Notes: generated by a model from the sequence alone, not told the origin. A stretch of 64,000 bases of DNA from Saccharopolyspora dendranthemae (GCF_007829955.1 NZ_VIWX01000001.1:682001-746000), one strand, 5' to 3'. Positions 50,537 to 59,293 are shown, counted from the first letter of the stretch. A program made the numbers and translations.

Positions 50537-52030
50537 TTACGAAGCCGAAGGCAACGAGAAGCCGAAGAGTGAGCCACCGCCCTCGCGCGGTGCGCACCAG
50601 ATCGAGCCGTGCTGCCGGGTGATGATGCGGTAGCTGAGCGCCAGACCGATGCCGCTGCCGTGCTCCTTGCTGGTGAACGACTCGACGAACACGTCCTCGC
50701 GCACGCCCCGGCCGTGGTCGGCGACCGTGACGGTGCCGCCCTCGTCCCGGGTTTCGGTGACGAGCTCGATCCGCCGGTCCGCGGTGTCGCTCCCGGCCAT
50801 CTCGTCGATGGCGTTGAAGCAGAGGTTGAGCACCACTTGGCCGGTCAGCACCCGCTCGCAGCGCACCAGCACCGGGTGCTCGCTCAGCCGCACCTCGACC
50901 TCCACGCCGACGGCGGCCGCGCGCAGCCGGACGAAGTAGAGGCACTCGCCGATCACCGCGTTCAGATCGGCCACCTGCTCGAGGTGTTCGAGGTGACCGA
51001 CGAACGACCGCAGCGCGCTGACGATCGCCGACGCCCGGCCGATCTGGCGGTTCGCGCTGTCCAGGCCGTATTCGAGCTGCCCCGTGGTCCCTTCCGGGAC
51101 GTGCCCGGAGCTCTCGAGCAGCTTCGCGCGAGCGTGGACGCCGGCGAGGAAGTTCGCGGCCGCCGCCAACGGCTGGCCGAGCTCGTGGGCGATGGCCATC
51201 GCCATGTCGCCCATCGCGTTGTAGCGAGCGAGGTAGTTCTCGTGGCGGAGTTCCAGGCTGCGCTGCTCCTCGCCGCGAACCCGGGTCGAGACGTCGTGCA
51301 GGATCATCAGGTACGCGTCGACGTCGCGCAGCCGTTCGAGGCTGCCTTCCAGCGTCACCGGCTCGGTTCCCGGCACCTCCACCCGCACCGGTGTCACCGG
51401 GGTCGCCGCGGCGGCGGTCTGCTCCCAGCTCGTCTCGCCGCAGTCGCCGCGCACCGTCGCGTGGGATTCCAGCAGCCGCCCGACCGGTGGTTCCGCGTCG
51501 CCCGACAGGCCGAGGTGCGCGAGCGCGGTGTCGGTGGCGAAGCGGATCGCCCCGGCGGAGTCGAGCATGAACGCGACCGTCGAGGTGTGCCGTGCGAGCG
51601 CGTCGACGTAGGAGGTGGTCTGGCGCAGCTCGCGCTCGACCCGCTGCTCCCGCTCCACGTTCCGGAACTGCACCATCACCGCAGGTCCCTGAGCCAGTTC
51701 GACCCGCGTCGCGATCGCGTCGGTGGGGATGATCCGGCCCGATCTGGACCGGTAGTGCCACTCGATGCGGCTCATGCCCTTCTCGACCGCTTCCTGCAGC
51801 CACGCCCGGCCGATCACCCGGTCGTACTGCTGGGCGGAGCTGCTCATGTGGTTGGCCTTCAGGGGCCGCAGCTCGGTGACGTTCCACTCCAGCAACTCGC
51901 AGGCCGCGGGGTTCGCCCACAGGATGTTCTTGGTCGCGGCGTCGTGGATCAGCACGCACAGGTGGGAGGCGCGCATCATCGCGACGAAGTCGGAGTCCAC
52001 CAGTTCGGGAGCCTGCGGGTCGACCACCAC
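50537..52030 (-). CDS. PAS-domain sensor histidine kinase (FixL/StyS-like)
   Basis: The 497-residue protein is soluble. It has two PAS domains (about residues 15-135, with LIHDAATKNILWANPAACELL, and about 150-265, with FMLDSAGAIRFATD). The HisKA helix carries the phospho-His in MAIAHELGQPLAAAANF. The HATPase_c domain has LNLCFNAIDEM, VADHGRGV and GSGIGLALSYRII. There is no haem-type FixL motif evident; a small aromatic ligand could bind a PAS pocket. It is divergent from iacA, with the 16-bp motif between them, and should pair with the FixJ-type regulator at 47669-48289. Confidence 0.9.
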   Translation of the reverse strand: MVVDPQAPELVDSDFVAMMRASHLCVLIHDAATKNILWANPAACELLEWNVTELRPLKANHMSSSAQQYDRVIGRAWLQEAVEKGMSRIEWHYRSRSGRIIPTDAIATRVELAQGPAVMVQFRNVEREQRVERELRQTTSYVDALARHTSTVAFMLDSAGAIRFATDTALAHLGLSGDAEPPVGRLLESHATVRGDCGETSWEQTAAAATPVTPVRVEVPGTEPVTLEGSLERLRDVDAYLMILHDVSTRVRGEEQRSLELRHENYLARYNAMGDMAMAIAHELGQPLAAAANFLAGVHARAKLLESSGHVPEGTTGQLEYGLDSANRQIGRASAIVSALRSFVGHLEHLEQVADLNAVIGECLYFVRLRAAAVGVEVEVRLSEHPVLVRCERVLTGQVVLNLCFNAIDEMAGSDTADRRIELVTETRDEGGTVTVADHGRGVREDVFVESFTSKEHGSGIGLALSYRIITRQHGSIWCAPREGGGSLFGFSLPSAS

Positions 52031-52087
52031 CGCCCCAGGCTAGATCCTCACGACCCGGTGGGCGGATAGGTCATCAGCCCACCGGGG

Positions 52088-52103
52088 CTGAAGGATTCCC
52101 CTA
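52088..52103. promoter_or_regulatory. Shared 16-bp motif, copy in the kinase/iacA divergent promoter
   Basis: CTGAAGGATTCCCCTA is 81 bp before iacA and 58 bp before the divergent kinase gene. It matches 14 of 16 bases with the copy before iacG. Candidate site for the cluster's response regulator. Confidence 0.5.
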
Positions 52104-52184
52104 CTCTGCATCTGGGCAATCCCGATGTCGCGCACCGTTGCCCCTCAATAGCGTCGAATCGCCACCGGAGACGAGGAGCGTGCC

Positions 52185-53318
52185 ATGCCCGAGGCATCCG
52201 CCGACGACGCGGCCTGGGAACCCGTCCTTGCCGAGCTCGCCGAACGTCGCGAGGAGTTCCACGCGCAGTCCTACGTGCCACCCGACTTCGTCGAGCGGTT
52301 CAAGGAGCTCGGCCTGTTCCGCGCCTCGACCCCGGCGATGTTCGGGGGCGCCCCGATGCCGCCGCCGGAATTCCTGCGCCGCATCGAGCAGATCTCCGCG
52401 GTCGACGGCTCCACCGGCTGGGTGGCCGGTTTCGGCTCCGCCGGGACCTACCTGGCGGGCCTGCCCCTCGAGACCCAGGCCAAGCTCTACGCCGACGGGC
52501 CCGACGTGGTCTACGGCGGCGCGATGTTCCCGGTCAACCCGGTGACGCCGACCGAGGACGGGTACCGGATCACTGGCCGGTGGCGGTTCGCCAGCGGCTG
52601 CATGGCGGCCGACATCCTCAGCGTCGGCATCCCGGGCGACGCCGAGGGCGACAACCGGCCGCGCGCGGCGATGCTGCGGCCCGAGCAGGTCGAGATCGTC
52701 CAGGAGTGGGACGTCTCCGGGATGCGGGCGTCGGGATCCTTCGACGTCGTCGTCGACGACGTCGAGGTACCTCGCGAGTGGACGTTCATCCGCGGCGGCA
52801 GCCCCTACGTCGACGAACCGCTCAACCGCTACCCCACCATCGGGTACCAGGCTCAGGTGCACTCGGCGGTCGGCATGGGCGTGGCTCGGGCGGCGCTGGA
52901 GCACGCCTCGCGAGCGGGCTCGCGGACCGGCGTCACGGGCGCACCGCCGCTGGCGGACCGCGCCTACTACCGCACCGGGTACGCCCAGGCGGTGGCCGCG
53001 CTGCGATCGGCGCGGGCGTTCTACTTCGAGGTCGCCGAGGACGTCTGGAACACCGTGGCCTCGGGCGGCGAGGCCACCGACGAGCAGAACGCGCTGATCC
53101 GGCTCTCGGCCACCAACATGGCCTCCACCGCCGCGCAGGTCGTGCACGACGTGTGCGGGTTCTCCGGGACCTCGACGATCGACAACTCCCACCCGCTGCA
53201 GCGGATGCGCCAGGACTCCCAGGTGCCGACGCTGCACGCCTTCCTGATGCCCTCGATGTACGACGCAGCGGGCGCCGTGCTGCTGGGACGTCCGCCGACG
53301 GTTCCCGGTTTCCGCTGA
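52185..53318 (+). CDS. iacA: Acyl-CoA-dehydrogenase-fold flavin monooxygenase, IacA-type
   Basis: ATG 52185 has GAGGAG 6 nt upstream. The 377-residue protein has the acyl-CoA dehydrogenase/group D monooxygenase fold of HsaA-like enzymes: SAVDGSTGWVAGFGSAGTYL, GYRITGRWRFASGC and WDVSGMRASGSFDV. The catalytic Glu of true dehydrogenases is not evident, as expected for a monooxygenase. IacA performs the first oxidation of indole-3-acetic acid with reduced flavin. The flavin reductase gene (iacG) is 1.9 kb away in the same cluster. It is first in a five-gene operon, iacABCDE. Confidence 0.85.
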   Translation: MPEASADDAAWEPVLAELAERREEFHAQSYVPPDFVERFKELGLFRASTPAMFGGAPMPPPEFLRRIEQISAVDGSTGWVAGFGSAGTYLAGLPLETQAKLYADGPDVVYGGAMFPVNPVTPTEDGYRITGRWRFASGCMAADILSVGIPGDAEGDNRPRAAMLRPEQVEIVQEWDVSGMRASGSFDVVVDDVEVPREWTFIRGGSPYVDEPLNRYPTIGYQAQVHSAVGMGVARAALEHASRAGSRTGVTGAPPLADRAYYRTGYAQAVAALRSARAFYFEVAEDVWNTVASGGEATDEQNALIRLSATNMASTAAQVVHDVCGFSGTSTIDNSHPLQRMRQDSQVPTLHAFLMPSMYDAAGAVLLGRPPTVPGFR

Positions 53319-53341
53319 CCCACCACGACACAGGAGCTCTC

Positions 53342-53707
53342 ATGGCCCACCCGCCGCTGCGCGTGCTGTTCTGCATCGGCATCAACCAGAACTTCTTCGA
53401 CCTGCCGCGCGACGGGGTCACCGCGGGAGACGTCTGGTCGGCCTTCGTCGAGATGATGGACGGCATCAAGGCGTTGCCCGGAGTGGACTTCATCGGCGAC
53501 ATCGACGACGACAGCCACCTGGTCGGTCCGTCCGATTCCTGGCCGTGGACCTGCTACCTGCTGGCCGACGTCGACACCCAGGAGACGGTGAAGGCCGCCT
53601 GCAACCTCTTCCGCACCGTCCAGGTAGGACAGTCGGACTGGAAGCTGTGGAAGTACGCCAAGATCGAGGCCCGGATCGGCCGGGCGCTCACCCCGCGCGA
53701 GTACTGA
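53342..53707 (+). CDS. iacB: IacB-type protein of unknown function
   Basis: The 121-residue product (PPLRVLFCIGINQNFFDLPR, then GIKALPGVDFIGDIDDDSHL, SWPWTCYLLADV and AACNLFRTVQVG) looks like a ferredoxin-like alpha/beta small protein. In known iac clusters a small protein, IacB, of about this size lies between iacA and iacC. Its function is unknown. It starts 24 bp after iacA and ends 7 bp before iacC. Confidence 0.78.
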   Translation: MAHPPLRVLFCIGINQNFFDLPRDGVTAGDVWSAFVEMMDGIKALPGVDFIGDIDDDSHLVGPSDSWPWTCYLLADVDTQETVKAACNLFRTVQVGQSDWKLWKYAKIEARIGRALTPREY

Positions 53708-53714
53708 GGTGCCC

Positions 53715-55013
53715 ATGACCTCCGAGATCACCGCGAGCAACGTGCACGACCTGGCACCGGCCGACCTCATCGCACCGGACCGGGTGGCCGCCCGGATCTA
53801 CACCGACCCAGAGATCTTCGAGCTGGAGAGGGCGCGGATCTTCGAGCGCACCTGGGCGTGGGTCGCCCACGACAGCGAGCTTCCCGGCCCGGGCACGTTC
53901 AAGTCGACCCACGTCGGAGGCCAGCCGGTCATCGTCACCCGCGACCGCGAGGGCGTCCTGCGCACGATGCTCAACCGCTGCCGCCACCGCGGGGCGAGCA
54001 TCTGCGAGCGGAAGTCGGGCAGCGCCAACGGTTTCACCTGCCCCTACCACGCCTGGTCGTACGGGCTGGACGGCTCGCTGCGCGGCCTGCCCTACCCCGA
54101 CGGCTACACGGGCGTGATGGACCGCAGCGGGATGGGCCTCAAGCGGCTGCGCACCGAGTCCTACGGCGGCATGATCTTCGCGACGTTCGCCGAGGATGCC
54201 GAGCCGCTCGCCGAGTTCCTGGGCGACGCGCGCGGCTGGATCGACCGGTTCATGAAGCAGGGTGCCGGGTATCCGGTGAAAGTGCTGGGCACGCACCGGT
54301 TCCGGTACCGCGGCAACTGGAAGATCCAGCTGGAGAACACCACCGACGGCTACCACTTCCCGATCGTGCACCGGTCCTGGATGGCCTCCGTGGACGCCGA
54401 GACGGCCAACATGATGAGCTTCATGACCGACCCCGAGGCCATCACCCACGACCTCGGCAACGGGCACTCGGTCATGCAGATGGTGCCCGAGCACTCGGAC
54501 CTCGACGTCGACGACGGCACGGAGAAGCTCCAGGACCGCTTCGGCGACCTCATCTCGCGGCTGGAGGCGGCGGGCGTCGAGGACGCGCAGGTGCGGAGGC
54601 TCGTGCGGGCGATGCACGGGACCGGTTTCAACCTCAACCTGTTCCCGAACGTGTCGATGTCGATCTCGTTCTTCCGGGTGCTCCGCCCGATCAGCGTCGA
54701 CGAGACGGAGATCGAGCACATCGCGATCGGCCCGGACGGGCCACCGGAGATCACCGGGCCGGTCAACCGGGAGCGGCTGCGCGCGCACGAGCACTTCCAG
54801 GGCCCGTTCGGCTTCGGCACGCCCGACGACGCGGAGGGCTGGGACCGCGTGCAGCGCGGCACCGCGGGCGCCCCCGAGATGCCGATCATGGTCAACCGCG
54901 GGCTGGGCCGGGAGAAGCCGTCGGCCGAGGGCTGGCCGACCTCCCACGTCACCGACGAGACCGGGATGCGCGCCGCCTACGAGCAGTGGAAGCGGATGAT
55001 GAGCGATGACTGA
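53715..55013 (+). CDS. iacC: Rieske aromatic-ring-hydroxylating dioxygenase, large subunit, IacC-type
   Basis: ATG 53715 has GAGG upstream. The 432-residue alpha subunit has the Rieske [2Fe-2S] ligands in CRHRG and CPYHAW (Cys89, His91, Cys109, His112). The mononuclear iron site is in DGYHFPIVHRSW (bridging Asp211, His214, His219). IacC is proposed to act on the hydroxylated oxindole-acetate intermediate on the way to catechol. It needs an electron-transfer partner (IacF), which is not in this window. It overlaps the small subunit gene by 8 bp. Confidence 0.9.
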   Translation: MTSEITASNVHDLAPADLIAPDRVAARIYTDPEIFELERARIFERTWAWVAHDSELPGPGTFKSTHVGGQPVIVTRDREGVLRTMLNRCRHRGASICERKSGSANGFTCPYHAWSYGLDGSLRGLPYPDGYTGVMDRSGMGLKRLRTESYGGMIFATFAEDAEPLAEFLGDARGWIDRFMKQGAGYPVKVLGTHRFRYRGNWKIQLENTTDGYHFPIVHRSWMASVDAETANMMSFMTDPEAITHDLGNGHSVMQMVPEHSDLDVDDGTEKLQDRFGDLISRLEAAGVEDAQVRRLVRAMHGTGFNLNLFPNVSMSISFFRVLRPISVDETEIEHIAIGPDGPPEITGPVNRERLRAHEHFQGPFGFGTPDDAEGWDRVQRGTAGAPEMPIMVNRGLGREKPSAEGWPTSHVTDETGMRAAYEQWKRMMSDD

Positions 55014-55515
55014 CCTGCGCCGCGCGGCCGCGCTCGACGACGTCCGGGTGTCCCGGGCCATCGAGCTGGTGTGGCGGGAAGCGGACCTGCTCGACCGCAA
55101 GGACTACGTCACCTGGCAGGAGCTCTACGCCGAGGACGGCGTCTACGTCGTGCCGATCGACCGCGATGCCGAGGAGTTCGACGACGTCCTCAACATGGTC
55201 TACGACGACCGGCGGATGCGGCGGCTGCGGGTGAACCGGATGACCGAGGGGTACGCGATCGCCGCCGTCGACTCGGCGATCACCGTGCGCACGGTCTCCC
55301 GCTTCGTGACCACCGAGGTCACCGACTCGGCGGTGTCGCTGCGCGCCGCGCAGGTGCTGGTCGCCTACAAGCGCGGCACCCACGACCTGTGGGCCGCCGA
55401 CGTCGATTACACGGTCCGGCTCGGCGCGGATCCCGCCCAGGACGCCCTCGTGCGCAAGGTGGTTCGCCTGGTCAACAGCGAAGACGCCGTGCCGGCAGCG
55501 GGATTCCTGCTGTGA
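55006..55515 (+). CDS. iacD: Ring-hydroxylating dioxygenase small subunit, IacD-type
   Basis: The 169-residue beta subunit has the NTF2-like fold of ring-hydroxylating dioxygenases: WREADLLDRKDYVTWQELYA near the N-terminus, EDGVYVVPIDRD, RRLRVNRMTEGYAIA and the C-terminal KVVRLVNSEDAVP. It assembles with IacC. It overlaps both neighbours. Confidence 0.9.
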   Translation: MTDLRRAAALDDVRVSRAIELVWREADLLDRKDYVTWQELYAEDGVYVVPIDRDAEEFDDVLNMVYDDRRMRRLRVNRMTEGYAIAAVDSAITVRTVSRFVTTEVTDSAVSLRAAQVLVAYKRGTHDLWAADVDYTVRLGADPAQDALVRKVVRLVNSEDAVPAAGFLL

Positions 55516-56246
55516 CCGCCGTCGTCACCGGAGGCGCGCGCGGTCTGGGCGAGGCGATCGTCCGGCGGCTGCGCTCCGGAGGTCAGCCCGTGGCGATCGC
55601 CGACGTCGACGGCGCGGGTGCGGTGGAGCTGGCCGAGTCGCTGGACGCGAGCGGGCGGACCGCGCGCGGCTACACCGCCGACGTCGCCGACCGCGCCTCG
55701 CTCAGCGCGCTGCTGGAGTCGGTCGTCGCGGACTTCGGGCCGGTCCGGGTACTGGTGAACAACGCGGCCCGCACCCAGGCGACGCCGCTGTTCGAGATCA
55801 CCCCCGAGGAGCTCGAGTCGGTGATGTCGGTGAACTTCACCGGGACCTTCACCGCCTGCCAGATCTTCGGCGCCCACATGGCCGAGCAGGGCTACGGCCG
55901 CATCGTGAACATGGCCTCGCTCGCGGGTCAGAACGGCGGCACCGCCACGGGCGGGCACTACGCGTCGTCCAAGGGCGCGGTCATGTCGGCCACCAAGGTC
56001 TTCGCCCGGGAGCTCGCGTCCCGGGGCGTGACGGTCAACGCCGTCTCCCCCGGCCCCCAGGACTCCCCGATGGTCCGCGACATCGTGGGTGAGCAGAACG
56101 TCGAGGCGTTCCAGCGCTCCATCCCCGTGGGCCGTCTCGGCGACCCCGCGTTCATCGCCGAGACGGTCGCCCTGCTCGCCTCGCCGGGCGCCCACTCGGT
56201 CACGGGCGCCTGCTGGGACGTCAACGGCGGCCTGTTCATGCGCTGA
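55512..56246 (+). CDS. iacE: Short-chain dehydrogenase/reductase, IacE-type
   Basis: GTG 55512 overlaps the iacD stop by four bases. The 244-residue SDR has the cofactor motif TGGARGLG (residues 6-13), NNAA (83-86), catalytic Ser136 in NMASL, and Tyr150/Lys154 in YASSK. Asp31 in IADVD favours NAD(H). In reported iac systems IacE reduces 2-oxo-IAA back to the 2-hydroxy form. It is the last gene of the iacABCDE operon. Confidence 0.88.
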   Translation: MTAVVTGGARGLGEAIVRRLRSGGQPVAIADVDGAGAVELAESLDASGRTARGYTADVADRASLSALLESVVADFGPVRVLVNNAARTQATPLFEITPEELESVMSVNFTGTFTACQIFGAHMAEQGYGRIVNMASLAGQNGGTATGGHYASSKGAVMSATKVFARELASRGVTVNAVSPGPQDSPMVRDIVGEQNVEAFQRSIPVGRLGDPAFIAETVALLASPGAHSVTGACWDVNGGLFMR

Positions 56247-56395
56247 AAGATTTCCGACCTGCGGAATCTCGCATCGATGCCGGCTGATCGAGACCCGCTG
56301 ACCGCGCCACAGCAGCCGGGCCTGGCCTTGTACCCGCGCGCGTTCGTCGCTTAGCGTCCTCGTGATCGACGAACCGGACTCGGAGGCGGCACGAC

Positions 56396-56863
56396 GTGGG
56401 TGGAGCAGATCGGGACATGCGGGTCGAGGTCGTCATCGACGCTCCGCCCGAGCGGGTGTGGCGGATGCTGACGCGGCCCCGGACCCACGCGGAGGCCAGT
56501 CCCGAGCTGGTGGCGATGCTGCCGCTCAAGCCCGGCGGGTTCCGCCGGGGCCAGTGGTACCTGGGCGTGAACCGGCGCAAGGTCGTCGTGTGGCCGACCC
56601 GCAACGTCGTGACCGAGGTCGAGCCGTGCCGGCGTCTGGCGTGGGACACCACCAGCAGCGGGGCGAGCTGGATCTTCGAGCTCGAACCGGACGGTTCCGG
56701 CACCAGGCTGGTGCAGCGCCGCGTCTCCGCCGGCAAGCTCACGAAGCTCAGCAGCGCGTTCGCCACGATCGCGCTGGGCGGGGTCCCCGGACACGCCGAC
56801 GAGCTCGAAGCCGGCATGCGCGACACCCTCCACCACATCAAGCGGGCAGCGGAGTCCACCTGA
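56396..56863 (+). CDS. SRPBCC (START-like) family protein
   Basis: GTG 56396 has GGAGG 9 nt upstream; ATG 56417 is an alternative. The 155-residue product begins with VEVVIDAPPERVWRMLTRPR and has the SRPBCC beta-sheet and a C-terminal helix (DELEAGMRDTLHHIKRAAES in short). This is a polyketide-cyclase-like ligand-binding cavity of unknown specificity. It is separated by 150 bp from the iac genes, so membership in that cluster is doubtful. Confidence 0.82.
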   Translation: MGGADRDMRVEVVIDAPPERVWRMLTRPRTHAEASPELVAMLPLKPGGFRRGQWYLGVNRRKVVVWPTRNVVTEVEPCRRLAWDTTSSGASWIFELEPDGSGTRLVQRRVSAGKLTKLSSAFATIALGGVPGHADELEAGMRDTLHHIKRAAEST

Positions 56864-56891
56864 CCTCGCCGCGGCTGACGCTCGTGAGGCG

Positions 56892-57599
56892 TCAGGTGGA
56901 GGTTCCGACGTAGACGGTGTTGGCGGACTTTCCGCCGGTGTAGTGGTTGTCGAACTCGACGACGTGGGCGGTGACGTCGTCGAAGACCTCCGCGAGGGTG
57001 CGCGTGAACCGGTCCTCCGGCGGATCGTCGGACCACAGCGCGAAGACCCCGCCCCGGCGGAGGTGCGCGGCCATCTTCCGCAGCCCCTCGGCCGCGTAGA
57101 AGCCGGTGTGACCCGAGTCGAGCACGTTCTGCGGCGAGTGGTCGATGTCGAGCAGGATCGCGTCGAACTCCCGGCCGTCGTCGAACCCCTCGGCAGATTC
57201 GGCGAGCGCGAAGAAGTCACCGTGCAGGAACCGGTTTCGCGCATCGCCGGTCAGCTCCGGCGCGAGCGGGAGCAGGCCGCGCTCGTGCCACTCGATGACC
57301 TCGCCGAGCCCCTCCACGACCAGCAGCGACCGCACGCGCTGATCCTCCAGGGCCGCGCGAGCGGTGTAGCCGAGCCCGAGTCCGCCGACCACGACGTCCA
57401 GGTCGGACCCGGGCAGCCGAGCCAGGCCGAGTCGCGCGAGCTCGACCTCGGCGACCGTGAACAGGCTCGACATCAGGTACTCGTCGTCGAGCTTGACCTC
57501 GAAGACGTCCACGTCGAGCACCGGGTCTCGCCGTCGCCGCAGGCTGATCGCACCGATCGGCGTCTCCTGCCAATCGAGCTCCTCGAACCGCACACCCAC
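56892..57599 (-). CDS. Spermidine-synthase-like methyltransferase-fold protein
   Basis: GTG 57599 has GAGAGG 7 nt upstream; GTG 57608 is possible. The 235-residue product has the Rossmann fold of polyamine aminopropyltransferases: DLDVVVGGLGLGYTARAAL (motif I), LLVVEGLGEVIEWH, FDAILLDIDHSPQN and GGVFALWSDDPP. The substrate-binding gatekeeper loop of true spermidine synthases is not obvious, so it may be a related transferase. It stands alone and is convergent with the SRPBCC gene. Confidence 0.82.
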   Translation of the reverse strand: MGVRFEELDWQETPIGAISLRRRRDPVLDVDVFEVKLDDEYLMSSLFTVAEVELARLGLARLPGSDLDVVVGGLGLGYTARAALEDQRVRSLLVVEGLGEVIEWHERGLLPLAPELTGDARNRFLHGDFFALAESAEGFDDGREFDAILLDIDHSPQNVLDSGHTGFYAAEGLRKMAAHLRRGGVFALWSDDPPEDRFTRTLAEVFDDVTAHVVEFDNHYTGGKSANTVYVGTST

Positions 57600-57862
57600 A
57601 GCGCCCACCTCTCCCGAAATGCCCGAGCCTACCCGCCACCGGCCGAGATCCGGCCGGTGCGGGGCCCGTCACCACGAGGAGGCCGATTTCGGCGGTATTT
57701 CCGAATGGCGCAACGTTCGAACGCGAAGACGGTTCCTCCGCAACGAATGCGGGTTCTCTGTACACGGCCGCCTCGCTAACGTTGCCCGCCGAGCGAGGTG
57801 TGGCAGTTCACATCGAGCGACCGTGTCGCGGGCGCACCGCAGCGTCCGAAGTGGAGGAATTC

Positions 57863-59293
57863 GTGGTGGAGGACGCTCTCGCGCCGTCGCGTGGACCCGG
57901 CAACGGCGTGGGGGCGCAGCTCCTGCGGCGCAAACCCATCGCGGACCTCGTCGCCGACAGCGGCCAGGGCGAGGGCGGCTCGCTGCGCCGTTCCCTGGGG
58001 CTGTGGCAGCTGACCATGCTGAGCGTCGGCGCGACGCTGGGCACCGGGATCTTCGTGGTGCTGGGCGAAGCCGTCCCGCTGGCCGGGCCGGGTGTGGCGC
58101 TGGCGTTCATCATCGCCGGGGTCACGGCTCTGCTCTCCGCCCTGTCCTACGCCGAACTCGCGGGCATGATCCCCGTCGCCGGATCGTCCTACTCCTACGC
58201 CTACGCGACGATGGGCGAGCTCGCGGCCTGGGTGTGCGGCTGGTGCCTGATGCTGGAGTACGGCGTGTCGGTGGCCGCGGTCGCGGTCGGCTGGGGCCAG
58301 TACGTCAACGAGCTCCTGCAGCTGCTGGTGGGCGTGTCGCTCCCCGAATCGCTCAGCGCGCCACCGGGTGACGGCGGAATCCTGAACCTGCCCGCCGCCG
58401 TGGTCGTGATCCTGGCGATGGTGGCGCTGCTGGGGGGCGCCCGCGAGAGCGCCCGGGTCAACACGGCGATGGTGCTGATCAAGACCGCGACGCTGGTGCT
58501 GTTCTGCGCGCTGGCGTTCACCGCCGTGCAGGACGGGAACTTCTCGCCGCTGCTGCCGCTGGGCATGGGCGGGGTGAGCGCCGCGGCGGGCAAGCTGTTC
58601 TTCTCCTACATCGGCTTCGACGCCGCCTCGACCGCCGGGTCGGAGGCACGCGATCCGCAGCGGGACCTGCCGCGGGCGATCATGCTGTCGCTGGTGCTGG
58701 TCACGGTGCTGTACTGCCTGGTCGCGCTCGCGGCCGTGGGCGCGATGCACTGGACGCTGTTCGAAGGCACCGAGGCGGCGCTGAGCAAGGTGCTGGGCGG
58801 GACGACGGGGTCGATCCTGCTGTCGGCGGGCGCGATCGTGGCGGTCGCCAGCGTGGTGCTCACGGTCCTCTACGGGCAGACCCGGATCCTGTTCTCGATG
58901 TCGCGGGACGGGCTGGTGCCCGGGTTGTTCTCGCGAGTCGATCCGCGCACCGGCGTGCCGAGGGCCAACACCGTCCTGGTGTCGGTGTTCATCGCGGTGC
59001 TGTCGGCGGTGGTCCCGCTCGGCGAGCTCGCCGACGCCACGAGCATCGGAACCCTGTTCGCGTTCGCCCTGGTCAACGTGGCGGTGGTGGTGCTCCGACG
59101 GCGCAATCCGGAGCTGCCGCGCTCGTTCCGGGCTCCGCTGGTGCCGCTGGTCCCGGTGCTGGGCGTGCTCTCGTGCTGCTACCTGATGTTCAGCCTGGGC
59201 GCGGCGACGTGGCTGACGTTCGGAGCGTGGATGCTGGCCGGGATGGCGATCTACTTCGGTTACGGGCGGCGGCGCTCTAGTCTGTCGAACTGA
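57863..59293 (+). CDS. APC-family amino acid permease
   Basis: GTG 57863 has GGAGG 5 nt upstream. The 476-residue protein has 12-13 helices, with the APC signatures VGATLGTGIFVVLGEAV in helix 1 and YAELAGMIPVAGSSYSYAY in helix 3, plus FFSYIGFDAASTAGSEARDP in helix 6. It resembles cationic amino acid (YfnA/CAT-like) permeases. Its stop codon overlaps the start of a nitrilase-family gene, so substrate import and hydrolysis are probably linked. Confidence 0.92.
   Translation: MVEDALAPSRGPGNGVGAQLLRRKPIADLVADSGQGEGGSLRRSLGLWQLTMLSVGATLGTGIFVVLGEAVPLAGPGVALAFIIAGVTALLSALSYAELAGMIPVAGSSYSYAYATMGELAAWVCGWCLMLEYGVSVAAVAVGWGQYVNELLQLLVGVSLPESLSAPPGDGGILNLPAAVVVILAMVALLGGARESARVNTAMVLIKTATLVLFCALAFTAVQDGNFSPLLPLGMGGVSAAAGKLFFSYIGFDAASTAGSEARDPQRDLPRAIMLSLVLVTVLYCLVALAAVGAMHWTLFEGTEAALSKVLGGTTGSILLSAGAIVAVASVVLTVLYGQTRILFSMSRDGLVPGLFSRVDPRTGVPRANTVLVSVFIAVLSAVVPLGELADATSIGTLFAFALVNVAVVVLRRRNPELPRSFRAPLVPLVPVLGVLSCCYLMFSLGAATWLTFGAWMLAGMAIYFGYGRRRSSLSN

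Noticed and set aside
56396..56863. SRPBCC protein as an additional member of the iac operon
   Set aside because: A 149-bp gap with its own ribosome-binding site follows iacE, and known iac clusters do not include this family. It is left as an independent gene.
57771..57798. CCTCGCT/AGCGAGG inverted repeat before the amino acid permease
   Set aside because: Only 7-bp arms of low complexity. It is 65 bp before the start, and nothing else supports an operator or terminator role.
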